Assembly: GCA_013115135.1 (NCBI GenBank)
Contig: JABANP010000334.1
Span: forward strand, 1-57,133
Length of the DNA: 57,133 nt
Origin: Perkinsus olseni
Taxonomy: Eukaryota > Perkinsozoa > Perkinsida > Perkinsidae
Direction: 5' to 3'
Below, in pieces: positions 19,560-31,859 of the stretch. The position numbers were made by a program, and so were the translations under genes. The notes beneath the pieces were generated by a model. That model saw nothing but the letters and a program-made list of their open reading frames with translations. It had not been told where the DNA came from and made no database searches. Position 1 is the stretch's first letter. Each line of letters opens with the position of its first letter.

Positions 19560-21880
19560 ATGATGAACTCTCACAGCGGCTCTTCGCAATCTCAGGACCT
19601 ATCGGAGGAGTAAGTCGTTGATTCCGCCGAACGTGATGTCTTGCGAAACCCAACTCTGTTGTGGCGAACGAAAACGAAGGGGCCGAGTAACTCAGCCCGG
19701 CTGAATCAGCCGTCCGTAGTCAAGCTTTTGAAGCATCATACACGGAGTCACTCGTGAATGGCATAAAAAAGTTTTTCAGTACCGAGGAGAGCGATGAAGT
19801 AGACCCTCTGGTGGAACTCGACCGAGCCCTTACCCGTTACCTTCAACGATACGGCCAATATAGACTACATCGTCGCGATAGTGAGGCGGGTGCGTCATAC
19901 CAGAACAATCGCATCTTTCCGTGACATCAGGCGGGGACGAAAATGAGAAGAACGGCCCTTGAGAGGCAACAGTCGGCCATTTCCATGCTCGGGAGTATCA
20001 AGTCAGCAGACAACCTATCAGTGAGGTCCCTCCGATCCCTGGAGCTCAGCATCCGCGTGACATAGGTCATCAGTCGCTCTGCGCCACCGTCTCGAGGGCT
20101 CCAGCAGCGAGGTAAGATAATTCATTTTGACGGCGCTTCGGGGGTTTACTCATTGCATGAATTTGTTACACCATCCTCAACTCAGGGGGGCCGAGTCTGA
20201 AAAAGAGGGGCTCGGGAGAGCTTACGGATGTGAGTCGCACAGTGGAGAATGCGCCATGCTGATACCCACGACCCAGGGGGAATACGAGACGTTCATGTCT
20301 GATCTGATAGAGGAGGCTCACGAGTTAGCCTTGCGTACTCAAGCAGCAATAGCCGATGGAGCACTCACGAGCAATGGTGAGCTATCCCTAGCCAGGCCTC
20401 GGCCACATACGGTCTTAGGGACTTCTAAGAGCGAGGAACGAGGGTCGCGGGAAGTGGAAGGAACGACCGGGGAGTGAGTCAATGTTTGCCTCCTTCCCGA
20501 CACCCATATGTCCTCAGATCGCAGTCTTCCGGCTCCTCGTGGTATTGCCCTTCAGCAGGCGATCGGGAGGAAACGGAAGAGATAGATATAACCTTGATGA
20601 TCTATGACAAGGACGGAGCGTGTGTTGATGATCACGATTGCGGTATGGAACTCGATTGGAGAGTGGTGAGTTCTCTACGCACTTCGAGTCAATGACGCTC
20701 CCCTGTTATCTGTGGCCCGCTTCCACAGTCCCGTGTCGGGCCGTTGACTCGCGCCTCAGGATCCTCTGAGGGTGAATGCAGTCATCGAAGGTGGAATCGC
20801 TGAGAAATGTGGCATTCAAAGCAAGGATGAAATCATACGTATAAACGCGTTCAGTATCAGAGAAGTTGGCGAGGAACGCTTCTGCGAGATGCTGAAGTAA
20901 ATTTCTACAGTCTGCCAGCGCTGCATCGTCCTCCGATTCGACTGTTAGATGGCTTCCCGTCACACTAACAATACAGAGGCTCAAACCGCCCGACTCCACG
21001 GGAGGAGCCGACGGACCAGAAGATGTTCACGATCCCCATCGAAGCGATGTTACTGACGTTGAAGGCCCACCAAGTGCGTGGTCGATCCTAGGATGAGTCA
21101 GGAATCATCACGCACTTTCTAGCCGCACGCCAGACGTGTTTGCTTGCGCGTGGCCCACAGATCAGCAGTACATCTGCTGCAACGCGTGTTTTCTCGGCGA
21201 ACCCGGTTATTCCTTTGTCATGTTCATCTCTCATCACATCTGTTTTTCGAAGATACCCACTCGCTGAAATTCCCCGGCTTTGACGAGCTACTTGAGGAGC
21301 TACGCGCCTTCTTGCCATCCCGAAGCGTAGCCATGCTCGAGAACAGGCTCGCGATGGTTTATGACCATCTGTATTCTCTGCAAGAACAGGTATGCTGCAA
21401 ACAGCGCGAACAGTGCTACGATTCATCAATCTCGGCTGCAGTTGGCTGAAGCATCGGAGTCCATCCACGGCTTGCATCAACAATTTGAAGAAGAAATTCT
21501 GACAGAAGTTCAGCGACTGAAAGTTGAGCCAAACGACACAGCGGAAGTCGAGTTCCATACCGTCGAAAGGCGAAGTGAGCTACGGTCTGGTGCCTTGCTT
21601 ATCATAAGCGTAGCTGTCAGGGGAGAGGAAGCTTTCATCGGAAGAAGACGTGCAGCTACCCGGCACTCACACTGCCAGAGTACGGAAGGGTAAAATTATA
21701 GTGAACAAGAAGGATCTCGATGAGGTGACGCTGCCGCGCAACTCCCAGGCTTGCTATGCTGAAGTAACTCTCTTCTCGTAGGCGTTAAGGCCCGAGTTCA
21801 CCGGGAGGACTCCGGCTGAAGATGATACCCACTCTGTAGCATCATGTTCTAATGAACCACCTTTGGTCACTGACGTGTAA
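19560..21880 (+). CDS. PDZ-domain protein with coiled coil, spliced
   Basis: A + strand gene lying between the two inverted RRM genes. The N-terminal exon begins MMNSHSGSSQSQDLSEE; the next reads ESLVNGIKKFFSTEESDEVD and ELDRALTRYLQRYGQYR. Middle exons are helical (DLIEEAHELALRTQAAIADG). A PDZ domain follows near 20770-20950: VNAVIEGGIAEKCGI, KDEIIRINAF and, after an intron, the closing strand VTLTIQR. Downstream exons are coiled-coil (QFEEEILTEVQRLKVEP) and basic (KGKIIVNKKDLDEV), ending SCSNEPPLVTDV at 21880. PDZ domains bind C-terminal peptides, so a scaffold role is likely. The full family is unknown to me, and several splice joins are approximate. Confidence 0.6.
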
Positions 21881-24116
21881 TGCATCCTTTATTTGTGTTA
21901 CGTCGGCAGATGCGAAATACTCAAAGGAACCAAACGACGCACCTTCGGGTGACACGAGTGGCTCATCAATCTTGTGGAAGAGACTGACTGATTGAGGACA
22001 CATCTTTTGGACTTAGCCGTCTGGAACTCAATCTTTGACTTATCGTCTTCGCATCGTCAACTATTCAGCTCAGCTCCAGCGTAGCTTCTCATCGGAGCAA
22101 GATCGGGTCAGCGACAGAAATATTACAATGTCGCATCTCAAAAGATACCGGCCCGGGTTTCTGAGTTTTATTCCCTCGTTCGGCACCTTGCGCAATCCGA
22201 CTGCAGGACGTACCAGCAGCGAACCATGATCCGCATCGCGCCTTGGGACTATAGGTCGCGAAGCCGTACCGTCTCGTGAATTGCACTGCATGTCCCCGGC
22301 GAATGATGGCGTCGTTCGCTCTTCTATTCTTGTGACTCCACAAGGGTTGTAGTCACTCAGTCACTACGTTCGGCATGAAGTCGGAACGCTGTCGACGTCC
22401 TACCCAAGTTTTACGTCCGATCGTCGCCTGAGCCCTCACCGTCGGCGACTCTACCGCGTCGCGGTCGGCACTTTGAGATCGTGGCTATCGGAAGCTGATG
22501 ATTGAGCGAACGTATGCACGATCTTGACAATGCACAGAGGGCGGAATTCGCGAAAACGACCGGAGTCGAACCACCGTGAGCTGACGATGCACATCATCGA
22601 TCGGATTCCTTGTTTCCACTATGCTTCTCTCGGCTCATTCGAACACCCAGTAAACTTCGCGTCTACGCGTGAGCGCAGCACACCGAAAGTATCCCCCTGG
22701 CAGTCCCTTGAGCCAGGATCCGATAGGTCACTCATCTTTAACGCGACACTTGCTAGAGATGTAACAACACTTCAACATGAAACTCATATTGAGACATTCG
22801 TGCACTTTCCGGGAGGCCGTGTTCAACGTACTAACAAACTGCATCACTTGTGGGTTGCGTTCGACGGCGAAGAGGATCTGTAAGAAGCATGAGAGCCAGG
22901 CCAAGACCATTCACGGACTTATATCCATGAAAGGGTCTGACTAAGGCCATAGCAGGGTGATCGGTGGTCAACACACACCTAATTAATGTCTCCTCTCTTC
23001 GAAGGAGTGTTCTTCCGGGGAGTGTTGCTGTGACGTCGACCGAAAATGTGATGAGTTTCACGTCTCTGATTCGATGCGATAGATCTGCGATGAAAATGCG
23101 GTGGAGATTTACAACAGCGAAATTTTGCAGAAGGGTTTGAGCTCACCTCAGGAAAGAGTCCCGCTTCCACTCTTCCCTCAGTAGTTGGCCTCGGCTCACT
23201 GGGTCGCTTTTCGCAGGCTTCGTTCTATGGAGGTACATCGCAGGCGTGGCGACACAAAACCACCGACGCTCCGTGAGCGCTCGTCGCGAATTCTCACAGA
23301 AAAGAGGTGCTCGCTGACCGGTCTACTCGAGTACGTTTAGCGGTGTATTTCGAGCCCACCCAATCTCACTTGTGTGAAGTCTCACCGCTTTGTCGTGACT
23401 GGGAGTTGCGGCGTGCGATTGTCACAACAGACCTGCCACCATGATCTCTCGAGCATAACCGTTTTCTTCTACCTGCGTGTCGGCGCTGGTGCTTGGTCTA
23501 TGCCCCTATTCTTGCAACAGATTGTCTCTGTGTCACATCCCTCCTGCAAAGACTGGTGATTCTGTGCACTGAGGCTGGATCGTCGACGCTGTCGTTTTTC
23601 GGTAGAGGTACGGTGAGCGTAGTCGGGGGCGACACTCGGCTTCTCATCGAGACTGAGTACGACCGTTGCTGGCTCGTCGTACACAATCTCCCGTCTTCTA
23701 GAACTATCATCATCAACAACGAGATACGACTTGGCGGCGTCACGAAGCATGTCGACCGTACCATCGGGGACGATTCGATACGGAGCCAATCGTGACATTG
23801 ATAAATTACAGGGAACTGTTAATACGATATTAATAGGAGCAGGCGGACGCGAGCATAGACCTCTACGGCGATCTGTTCCAGCCTGCCACCAGCTATTCTT
23901 GTCTGACATGCGTATACTCGCCGCTTTACATCCGTGGTGCTGATAATAGGCTTAGGGATGCTGAGAAGGGTGCCTCTGACCAGCTCAGTTCAAGATTTCG
24001 CCAAGTTTGCATCTCTTGCGCACTTGCATTCTCTCAGCGCGATATGAACGCAGGCACATGAAACCACGGCGAACCTGAGGGTTGAGCTGGGCTCGATTCA
24101 GCGTCTGAACAGACTT
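21881..24116. other. Unresolved 2.2-kb region inside the inverted repeat
   Basis: Short coherent pieces occur on both strands: on + near 22105-22220 (KIPARVSEFYSLVRHLAQ), and near 23580-23790 open frames on both strands that cannot be told apart. No domain is recognised and no consistent exon chain could be built. A lineage-specific gene, or remnants of one, may be present. Confidence 0.35.
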
Positions 24117-25220
24117 AATTATTTGCTTAACGTGGCGGGCGTTCAACTGTCAGCTACTTCCGAAGCGGATAAATAGTTATTGATAGAAGAAGCATCGAAA
24201 GGAAGCAGTATGGCATCGCAGGAAAAGTGTGTTTATGTTGGCAATTTGGATTGGACGGTAAGTCGACGTCGGAAGCATCAGATGGCATCATTACCGCCAT
24301 CATCCTTCTCAGACTACCGAGGATGAACTCGGTGATTACATGGGAAAAGTGGGGGATGTCGTGTCGGTTCAAATTTTAACTAGACACGACGGCAAATCGA
24401 AAGGCTGCGGGTAGGAAGGATAACATCTCTCCTCTCGACAGGGTTCTCCTCGTCATGGTTGTCAAATATCAGAATCGTGGAGTTCAAGGCAACTGAATCG
24501 GTAGCCAAGGCTATTGAGACTCTAAATGATACTCGGTTGGGCGAGAGGCAAATCTTCGTAAGAGAAGATCGTGGCCCAGTAAAACCGAGAGATGTTGACT
24601 CTGACACCAGTGAGAAGACAGGTGCCTGCTGAAGGCGTTCAGCAGCTGCTTTCAGGCTCATATCGCGGTGGTAAAGGAAAGGGGAAAGGTAAAGGAAAGG
24701 GTAAAGGGAAGGGTTATTGGGATTGGGGATATGATTGGGGATTCCGTAAGTCAGGGATGATCCTTCTGGATTGATCGGCATGTCATCTTTTCAGCTGGCA
24801 AGGGTAAGGGTTTTAAAGGCTATAAAGGTAAAGGTGGACTCAGACCACTTCGTGTTGGCCCTCGTGATAAAGGAAGGCTCATCTATGTCGGCAATGTAAA
24901 ACAGGTTATTATCGTATGGGCGATGGTAGTTATACTTCACCCCCTGATCAGTTACCATGGAGGACAGCTTGGCAAGATCTTAAAGATCTCTTCCGTGAAT
25001 GCGGTGAAGTCATTCGTGTCGACATTGCCGAGGGTTGGGATGGTCGCTCTAAAGGCTTCGCTACTGTCCTCTTCGAAGAAGCCGAAGGCGCTGCTAAGGC
25101 TATTGGTAATAGAGTAATCTCCTCACGCCGCTTCTCACCATGTCTCGACTTTCAGAGCAGTATAACGAGTACGAATTCCAAGGCCGTAAGTTGCTCGTTC
25201 GTGAGGATCAGTTCGTATGA
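24117..25220 (+). repeat. Right arm of 1.1-kb inverted duplication
   Basis: Reverse complement homolog of 18285-19380, separated from it by about 4.7 kb. The arms face each other, with both gene starts toward the spacer. Confidence 0.8.
24210..25220 (+). CDS. Two-RRM RNA-binding protein with Gly/Lys linker (copy 2)
   Basis: Spliced + strand gene: ATG at 24210, first intron 24258-24312, stop TGA at 25218-25220. RRM1 (VYVGNLDW ... KGCG/IVEF), the linker (GGKGKGKGKGKGKGKG, YWDWGYDWGF) and RRM2 (LIYVGN/LPWRTAW, CGEVIRVDIAEGW, KGFATVLF) match copy 1. The C-terminus reads GRKLLVREDQFV, against EDKFVQ in copy 1. The segment after RRM1 differs (KPRDVDSDT here). Both copies keep open exons and canonical splice sites, so both look functional. 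Probable nuclear mRNA-binding role, inferred from the two RRMs. Confidence 0.8.
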
Positions 25221-25854
25221 AGTCAGTCAGTCTCAGTCTATACCACATATCCGCCGTAACCTAGTTTTAATAGCTTTGTAATCCCTCATTATAGCATCTT
25301 ACGGATGCGGTCATGAGAAGGTGAAAGCAGCAGCAGCAGTAGCCTCGGCTGATGTTGGTCGCTCGAATACGCATACTGGCAGGGTATCCGCCGCAATGTT
25401 CACTGGAGTTTATCAAAACCTCGATAGCTACATCGTTGTCAATCAGAGGGGTTTATACAGGGCGATACTAGGTGAAGTACACTTGGGAGCATTCGTCCTC
25501 TTCGTCACAGCCTAAACTGATCCCCCAGTACGTCGGTGCTAGTCTAAGCCGTACTGTCGGCGTTGGGCTTCAAACTCACACACACACACTCGTTGATCAC
25601 ATATTAAACGTCTGAACATAAGACTTCACTACATACGCGAATGTTCGTCGAAGTGCAAGATGAAGGACAGTATGGGCTGTTCAGAAACTTGTCAAAAAAG
25701 AAGAGAGAACGTCGTCACGAAAAGTGCTCCGAGAGATTATCGGGGACTCCGATCACATCTTGAAGACCAGCTGATTCTTCATCTTCCACGGGATAACGCA
25801 TATCCACAGAACGCAACAATGTGAGATAGGGAGTGCATCATGGAGGGGCACTCA
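25221..25854. other. Intergenic region
   Basis: No supportable gene. Contains a small Ala run frame near 25321 (GCAGCAGCAGCAGT) and a short AC microsatellite near 25575-25590. Genes on both sides end toward it. Confidence 0.5.
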
Positions 25855-26641
25855 TCACTGCTGCAATACACGACAGGGATTCCCACCGGCAACGACTAGC
25901 GGTGGGATGTCCTGATGATAAGCTTACTGAAGGAAGGCCGTATATGATATACGGTATATCGCCCTCCATCCCTCACCTTAGTGACGACACTGCTAGGTTG
26001 TACGACACAACCGTCGCCAATGGTAACACCAGACATTACTAGTGTACCCGAGCCCAGACTAACGTCATTTCCAATCTTAATGGGGCTGCCGAACATGGTC
26101 CACGTGCCTCGCGCAGAGGCCGCGCGCCTACGCAGGGCAGTCGAGAAGGCGCATTACGACGGACTTCTTACGGATGATCCGCAGCATAGAGGTGAACGCC
26201 ATGACCGAAATGAACCTGAAATCATCAATGATTGAAGGGAAGACGACAACGGCGTCGGCTTCTTGCATTGTTCCCTATCTCCACTGAGGAAGCATCTAGG
26301 ATCACTAGCTTTGGCTCGGCCACGAAGAAGTCACCAATAGAAATATTAAAACCAAAATCACAGCGGAATGGGGGCTCAATCTCTGGCCGATTTCCGCAAG
26401 CTCCGAGAAGTTCTAAGAACACGCATGTAGGAAGTGCCCACTGAGGCTGTCCGAGCTCACCTCGCAGTATTTTCACCCTACGACAGTCGTCATCTTCTGA
26501 ATTCAAAAGTTGATCGGTTGCATTATAACGCTTGCACAGCTCCTTGGCTCGCGTGTACCACTGTCGGAATAAATCTGCCTCCAACTTAAACAGCTTGCCA
26601 CTCCTCATGAGTGCCAAATACTCTTCTTTAGATGCATTCAT
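25855..26641 (-). CDS. Maltose/galactoside O-acetyltransferase family (copy 1 of 3)
   Basis: Left-handed beta-helix acetyltransferase that moves acetyl from acetyl-CoA to a sugar hydroxyl. ATG at 26641 (MNASKEEYLALMRSGKLF) gives the usual maltose-acetyltransferase N-terminal helix pair (LCKRYNATD). Then FRCDFGFNISIGDFFVAEPK, SSVEIGNN, GVHLYAADHP with the catalytic His, SPIKIGNDVSLGSGTLVM, GVTIGDGCVVQPSSVVTK and DIPPLVVAGGNPCRV before the stop at 25855. The intron after EIGNN begins GCAAGA, so it is probably GC-AG. Intron positions match the two neighbours, so the cluster arose by tandem duplication. It is the most divergent copy (VSLGSG in place of VWIGGR). An upstream in-frame ATG at 26713 would add 24 residues. 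Confidence 0.8.
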
Positions 26642-26754
26642 TGAATTACGAGGATAATTCTGCGGGCATTTGTATGAATACAAGCTCAACATTCCATAAG
26701 AAAAAGAAACCATAAAAATAGCGATCCAACTAACATGTCAACAAGCCAGGCAGC

Positions 26755-27606
26755 CTAGCTGATGTTGTTGTCCGCAAGAAACCTCTTCTCCGCTTCAGTG
26801 GGCTCCTCAGGCGCTTCTCTGATCGCCTTACACGGGTTGCCCGCGGCAATCATGCCATCCGGGATGTCCTGACTAAGCCTGTGAACGGGCATAAACCGCT
26901 GCGGCATCACCTTAGTCACGACGCTGCCAGCTCCAATTATACAGCCTGTCCCAATGGTGACCCCAGGGAGGACAACAGTACGGCCTCCGATCCATACATC
27001 ATCGCCTATCGTGATGGGCGCACCATCTTCTATGAAGTGGGTCCGGGCAGACACCGCACGTCTGAGGCTTAATTCGAATATTGGCATTCACTAAGCATCC
27101 TCCCAGCGAACTCACGGATGGTCCACCGCGTACAGATGGACGCCAGGCCCGAAGAAAACCTGAAGTTGAGAGGATCGAACCCGGGTCGTCCACAGGCGAC
27201 TGAACACACATTGTTGCCTATCCGCACAGGGCAGGCATCCAGTATGACTAGGTCGTAGTTGGCGTAGAAGCCATCACCGATATGTGTGTTGAAGGCGTAG
27301 TCGCAGCGGAAAGGAGGCTCGATGAAAGCACCTTTGCCGCAGGAGCCGAGAGCATCTGCGAGGAGATGCTCATAGACGGATTAAGGGAATGATGAGATTT
27401 CGCACGTAAGAGTCAACAATACCTTTCAGAAGGCGCTCCCTGACCTGGATGAAATCAGGAGCATCATCATCAGTGGCGTTGTACTCTCTACACCACTTCT
27501 TCGCTTTTGCTCTAAGCCGTATGAGTCCCTCCTTCATAGGTAAATAGAGCTCCCCGCGAGTCATGCGCTCCCGGTTATCCTCGTCAGAGATGATCTTCAA
27601 TGACAT
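26755..27606 (-). CDS. Maltose/galactoside O-acetyltransferase family (copy 2 of 3)
   Basis: ATG at 27606 (MSLKIISDEDNRERMTRGEL). The exons carry [63 protein letters not shown] with the catalytic His, [34 protein letters not shown] and [17 protein letters not shown]. It ends AEKRFLADNNIS at 26755, the usual family length. All hexapeptide turns of the beta-helix are present, so it should be active. Introns lie at the same places as in copies 1 and 3. Gene ends are separated from copy 1 by about 110 bp. Confidence 0.85.
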
Positions 27607-27862
27607 CTATAAAATTCGACTGATTAACCAACTGAATGGTCCTCTGTTGAGCGTTGGCTCTTGCCGGAAGGCCCAGTAACCACCACGATCACGACAGTTG
27701 ACCAACGCCAGAGTGGCAGACACGTCATGGCTTATCGATCCTACTGCCTCTAATTGCCTCCAACGAAAGGCAGTGGCGGTCCTCAAACTTAATAACAACC
27801 ATAGAATGAACTGCGTACACGGGTGAATGTCAAACCACTGACTTCGCCGTTTCAAGTGCACC

Positions 27863-28681
27863 TTAGGACTGGTAGGGGATCCCGTACTTTTCGAAGAATT
27901 CCTTCTCTTCGTCTGTAGGCTCCTTAGGGGCCGCCTTGATGGGCTTGCATGGATTGCCAGCAGCAATGGTGTGAGCGGGGATATCCTAGGATGGTCATGA
28001 GCCCCAGGGAGCTACACACCAACTCACCTTAGTAACAACGCTGCCAGCTCCAATGATACTTCCTGTCCCAATGGTGACCCCAGGAAGGACAACAGTACGG
28101 CCTCCGATCCATACATCATCTCCTATCGTAATTGGTGAACCATATTCAACACAAGTAGCCCGCCCGGCAACGGAACGCCTGAAAAGAGACGAGTAATACC
28201 GATAGAGAGGGAGCGAGAACTCACGGGTGTGCAACAGCATATAGATGAACACCTGGGCCGAGTAGAACCTAGAAGGGAGGCAAGAGTGGCGAGCAGGCAA
28301 CCACTGCGTACGAAGCCTACGTTGTTCCCTATGCGCACCGTGGCAGAGTCCAATATGACGAGCTCGTAGTTAGCATAGAAGCCATCCCCTATGAACACAT
28401 TGAAGCCGTACTCGCATCGGAAGGGGGGCTCAATCACCGGACCTTGGCCGCATGCTCCGAAGAAACCTAGACAACAGCTGGACGACCGCTGATGGTAGAG
28501 CCATACCTTTCATAAGTTCCTCTCGTTGTGGGCAGGGGCCAGTGATGGAATCATCAGTAGCATTGTACCGCCGGCACCACAATCTAGCTGCGGTCCTGAG
28601 CTCATCAAGCCTCGCCTTGCTGGGGATGTACAGCTGGCCATTGGTCATACGCTCAACGTTCTCCTCCTCGGAAAGGTCCAT
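27863..28681 (-). CDS. Maltose/galactoside O-acetyltransferase family (copy 3 of 3)
   Basis: ATG at 28681 ([20 protein letters not shown]); the frame extends upstream only through a non-ATG codon, so this start is chosen. It carries [62 protein letters not shown] with the catalytic His, [34 protein letters not shown] and [20 protein letters not shown]. It ends [14 protein letters not shown] at 27863. Strongly similar to copy 2. The family is mainly bacterial but also occurs in fungi and protists; a bacterial origin is possible, yet the shared introns show long residence in this genome. Confidence 0.85.
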
Positions 28682-28940
28682 GGGGGGGGCGTGCACAAAT
28701 TCTAAGACACTGCTATGGGAACATGAGTATTACCTGCCGAATCACTAGCAGCTAGCGGTGGGTAGAGAATGAGCACTGTCATTTCGCCGACTACGGACTT
28801 GACTCGCCTGAAAAAACTGCCAATGATTTTTAGCGGAGCGAAGCACAAACTTGCGCTGTTGCTACGCGGCCGCCCGACGCTCTTTCTCCATCACGAAGCT
28901 CATCCTTGCCGAAGTTCTTCCACGGCATATCCTTCATTCA

Positions 28941-30500
28941 ATGACATTCGTCCGGCGTTTTTTCTCCCAGAACTTGAAAGACGCTGCTCTCCAGCTGGTC
29001 GGAGTGGTCCTGAGCCTCTGGGCTCTTCCCAGCCTGCACATCATGCTGAGGGTTGTGAGGGAGAGGCAGGCCCTCAAACCCGACACCTACCCACAGATGA
29101 CCGATCTACTCTCATCGGTCCTATGGGCTGTGCTATTCGCCGCTATACAGCACTTCTCAGGAAAGGTAGTATTATGTGGCGCGCGGTCAGGAGAGGGGGT
29201 CGACTGCACTTGGGTCTTCAAGGAGGAGATATTTCGGGATCGCTAACGGACTGTTAAAACCAATACGCGGTTACTTTACAACACGATGCACGCTGGATCA
29301 GGTACTAACGACGCTGGGCTATAGGATAATACCCAGGACCGCTTCCTGGTCGTTGGAGGTCTGGGCGGCTAAGGTAAGGTCGTTTATGAGGATGCCGACC
29401 GCGCAAGCATGCATCACTCAGGTGGAAAGATTCTCCAACTCCGTCTACAAGCTCTTCGTACATCTCTCCTTCAGCCTAGTCTTATTTTTCGTACTTCGGG
29501 ACCAGCCGTGGCTTCCACCAGTCATGGGGGGACAGTAAGACACGCCTCAGCCGCAGCGACTGCAGTGGGTAGTACCATCTTTTCAGCGGATCCACGGTAT
29601 ACTGCTGGACCAATGGCTTCCCCTTCCAGCCTCCTGTACCTGCTCTTACTAAGACCTATCAAGTACTACCATCACCATCGCTACTGCATCCGCACTACCA
29701 CAGTCCAACTCAGGCCGTTATCGGGTATCTTATGTGCGAGTGTGCTACCCACATGATTCGGGAACGTGACCGTCCAGACTTCACTGAGCTCATGCTGCAC
29801 AATTCCTTGGTAAGCTATCATTTCCCTGTCACCCTCCACACTAGGCCTCTAGGTTCTCCTGCTCACCGTCTGCTCCTACCTCGGCAACTATGTGCGGATG
29901 GGGTCCTTGGTCATGCTCTCAAACTTCGCTCCCGATGTGGTTGGTAAGAACTGCTGCTGTCTGGCGACCCTCATACACTGCCATTGTCAGTGTATACCGC
30001 CAAGTCCCTGGTGGACACCCCTTGGTCGGGCGGCATCCTCATCTACATTCCGCTGGCCTTATCCTACTTCTATGGCAGGCTGTACATTTTCATAGGGTGG
30101 GTCATCCATCCCCGCTAACACTAGTACTCATCCGTCGTTCAGGTACTTGTTCCGCTCAGTCTGGATTGAAGCCCCCCGGATGGCTCCTGAGGAGATCCAG
30201 GAGTACTGGAGCTTCCTAGTCACTCTATTGTGTGTCATGTTGGTCATGAACACCTACTGGTACTACGGCCGACCGTGGGGCGTGCGGTGATTCATTCTCG
30301 GGCTCAGGTTCGTAATGATTTTAAAAATTGGCCTTTTTATTCTGTCCACGGGTCAGAGTAGGGATATTCAAGCCAATCTGTCGGCCATCGATTTAGACAG
30401 CAAGAAGGCCGTTCTGTCGCCTCGCGCCTCCTCTGCACGACAGCAACAACAACAGTCGCTATCATCCTCAGCGAAGAAGGGTAGCAAGAAGAGTGAGTGA
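28941..30500 (+). CDS. TLC-domain protein, ceramide-synthase-like, catalytic His changed
   Basis: Multi-pass membrane protein of the Lag1/ceramide synthase family, expected in the ER. Exons in order: NLKDAALQLVGVVLSLWALP, SSVLWAVLFAAIQHF; VERFSNSVYKLFVHLSFSLV and LRDQPWLPPVMGG (start of the Lag1 motif); WTNGFPFQPPVP; YLMCECATHMIRERDRPDFT; VCSYLGNYVRMGSLVMLSNF; YLFRSVWIEAPRMAPEEIQE with a final helix. The tail is Gln/Ser-rich and ends KKGSKKSE, an ER-type basic tail. Active ceramide synthases have a His-His pair after D-F-x-x-M; here the text is RPDFTELMLHNSL, so the second His is Asn. The later HD..D site reads NFAPD. It may be a divergent or inactive relative, or a different TLC subfamily. 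Confidence 0.65.
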
Positions 30501-30791
30501 ACCCGAGCAGGACCCCTGGGACGACCCTCAATGTCACTTGTTTAGCAGTGATAACATTGATTCTTCCGTTGGCCTCTTGATTCCTAACAACCACAATTGA
30601 ATACGCTGTACTATTGGAGTCCTTTAATGATGCCAACAACAGCACGACAGTCATAGGGTAAAGTACTACTGTAGTTCATTGACAACCTACCATAATGGTC
30701 TCGAGTAGCCTACACTCCTGCTGTCTTGGGTTCAAGTCACGCTTATCAATCGCACCAGCAATACGTACGGGCCTCCCTCAGTAGATAATCT
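30501..30791. other. Intergenic spacer
   Basis: No supportable gene between two same-strand genes. It should hold the promoter of the next gene. Confidence 0.5.
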
Positions 30792-31859
30792 ATGTCTGAG
30801 AGGCAAATGTTCGTAGTGTCTGGCCTTGGTCGCCAAGGTCACTTTGCGGCGCTTGATTCTTTGGTGGAAGCACGGCAAGCCATCGCGGAGGAGCCCGTGC
30901 ACCCTGAGGAGTACATCACTACTATGACTGATGACCAAGTGAGGGAGAAGGCTAGGTAGTACATGGGGGGAGGGCTGGCAGGAATACCGCAGCTAGAGGT
31001 GTCAGATTCGCGGCTACTGCGGATCCGCTGAAGAACGTTGACTCAAACACTGATATATTCCAGAATTCTGATGACAGTGATGAGGTCGAGTACGATGCTG
31101 ACCTCCTAGGGTAAAAGTGAAGGGCCTGTGGATGCCCTTGGTAGTGACCCTTTCTCGCCTTCAGTGGGTCTAAGCCGAAGGGAGGCCTTGCCAAGTTGAC
31201 GTCAGGGATAAAGATTCCTGGCTTCGTTACTCAGCCTGACAAATACACGAAGTAGCCGCCGTCAGATCTCCGCCAGGCTTGATGATTCCTTTTCAGGTAC
31301 TCCTTAGAGAAGGTTGATTCCCTGGGCAGGGCTGCCAATGAGCGTATAGCAGTGGACTTCATTTACAAGCTGCGTGGAGAGCAGCCACCAGACGCAATAC
31401 TCCCCCCTTCTCCGGACTCGTTCGTGCCGCAGTATAGACGACGGGCAGCCGAGAGAGACACCGATATGGCGATGACGGCGGAGGGGAGTTCTGAAGGGGT
31501 TGGCGTTAGGATGGTGAGCTCGGAAGGGGTGCTCCTCTACCCGTCCATCGTCTGTTGTAGGATAACTGCCGAGTCATGCCAGAGTGGACTCCCTTCAATC
31601 AAGCTCAGCGGCGGAGTCGATCCCGGTCATCCAGTCAGAGTCGTCAGCCCCGTCGGAGGCTAGGTGAGGGCGAATCGGGCGAACAGCAGTATTCAGTGGA
31701 GGGAAAGAGCCTAAGAGGAGCGGTAGGTGGTGTACTGAGGCATTCGTCTCGAGTGATCGTGCCTCGTATCAGATTAGCATCCCTGAGGAAGAGGATGATG
31801 ACGACGACGAGGATGACTACTCGGACATGCCTGGGCTGATGGAGCTCGATATCGACTAG
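30792..31859 (+). CDS. TSSC4-like U5 snRNP assembly factor, spliced
   Basis: ATG at 30792 (MSERQMFVVSGLGRQGHFAA). Following exons are acidic (DSDEVEYDADLL), then KIPGFVTQPDKYTKYSLEKV. This last segment is the hallmark of TSSC4, a spliceosome assembly chaperone of the U5 snRNP (the family motif is close to P-x-x-(W/Y)-T-K-Y-S-L-E-x-V). Further exons: SLGRAANERIAVDFIYKLRG, a Ser/Arg-rich stretch (RRSRSRSSSQSRQPRRR), and an acidic tail ending DDYSDMPGLMELDID at 31859. At least four short introns. Nuclear role inferred from the motif. Confidence 0.6.
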
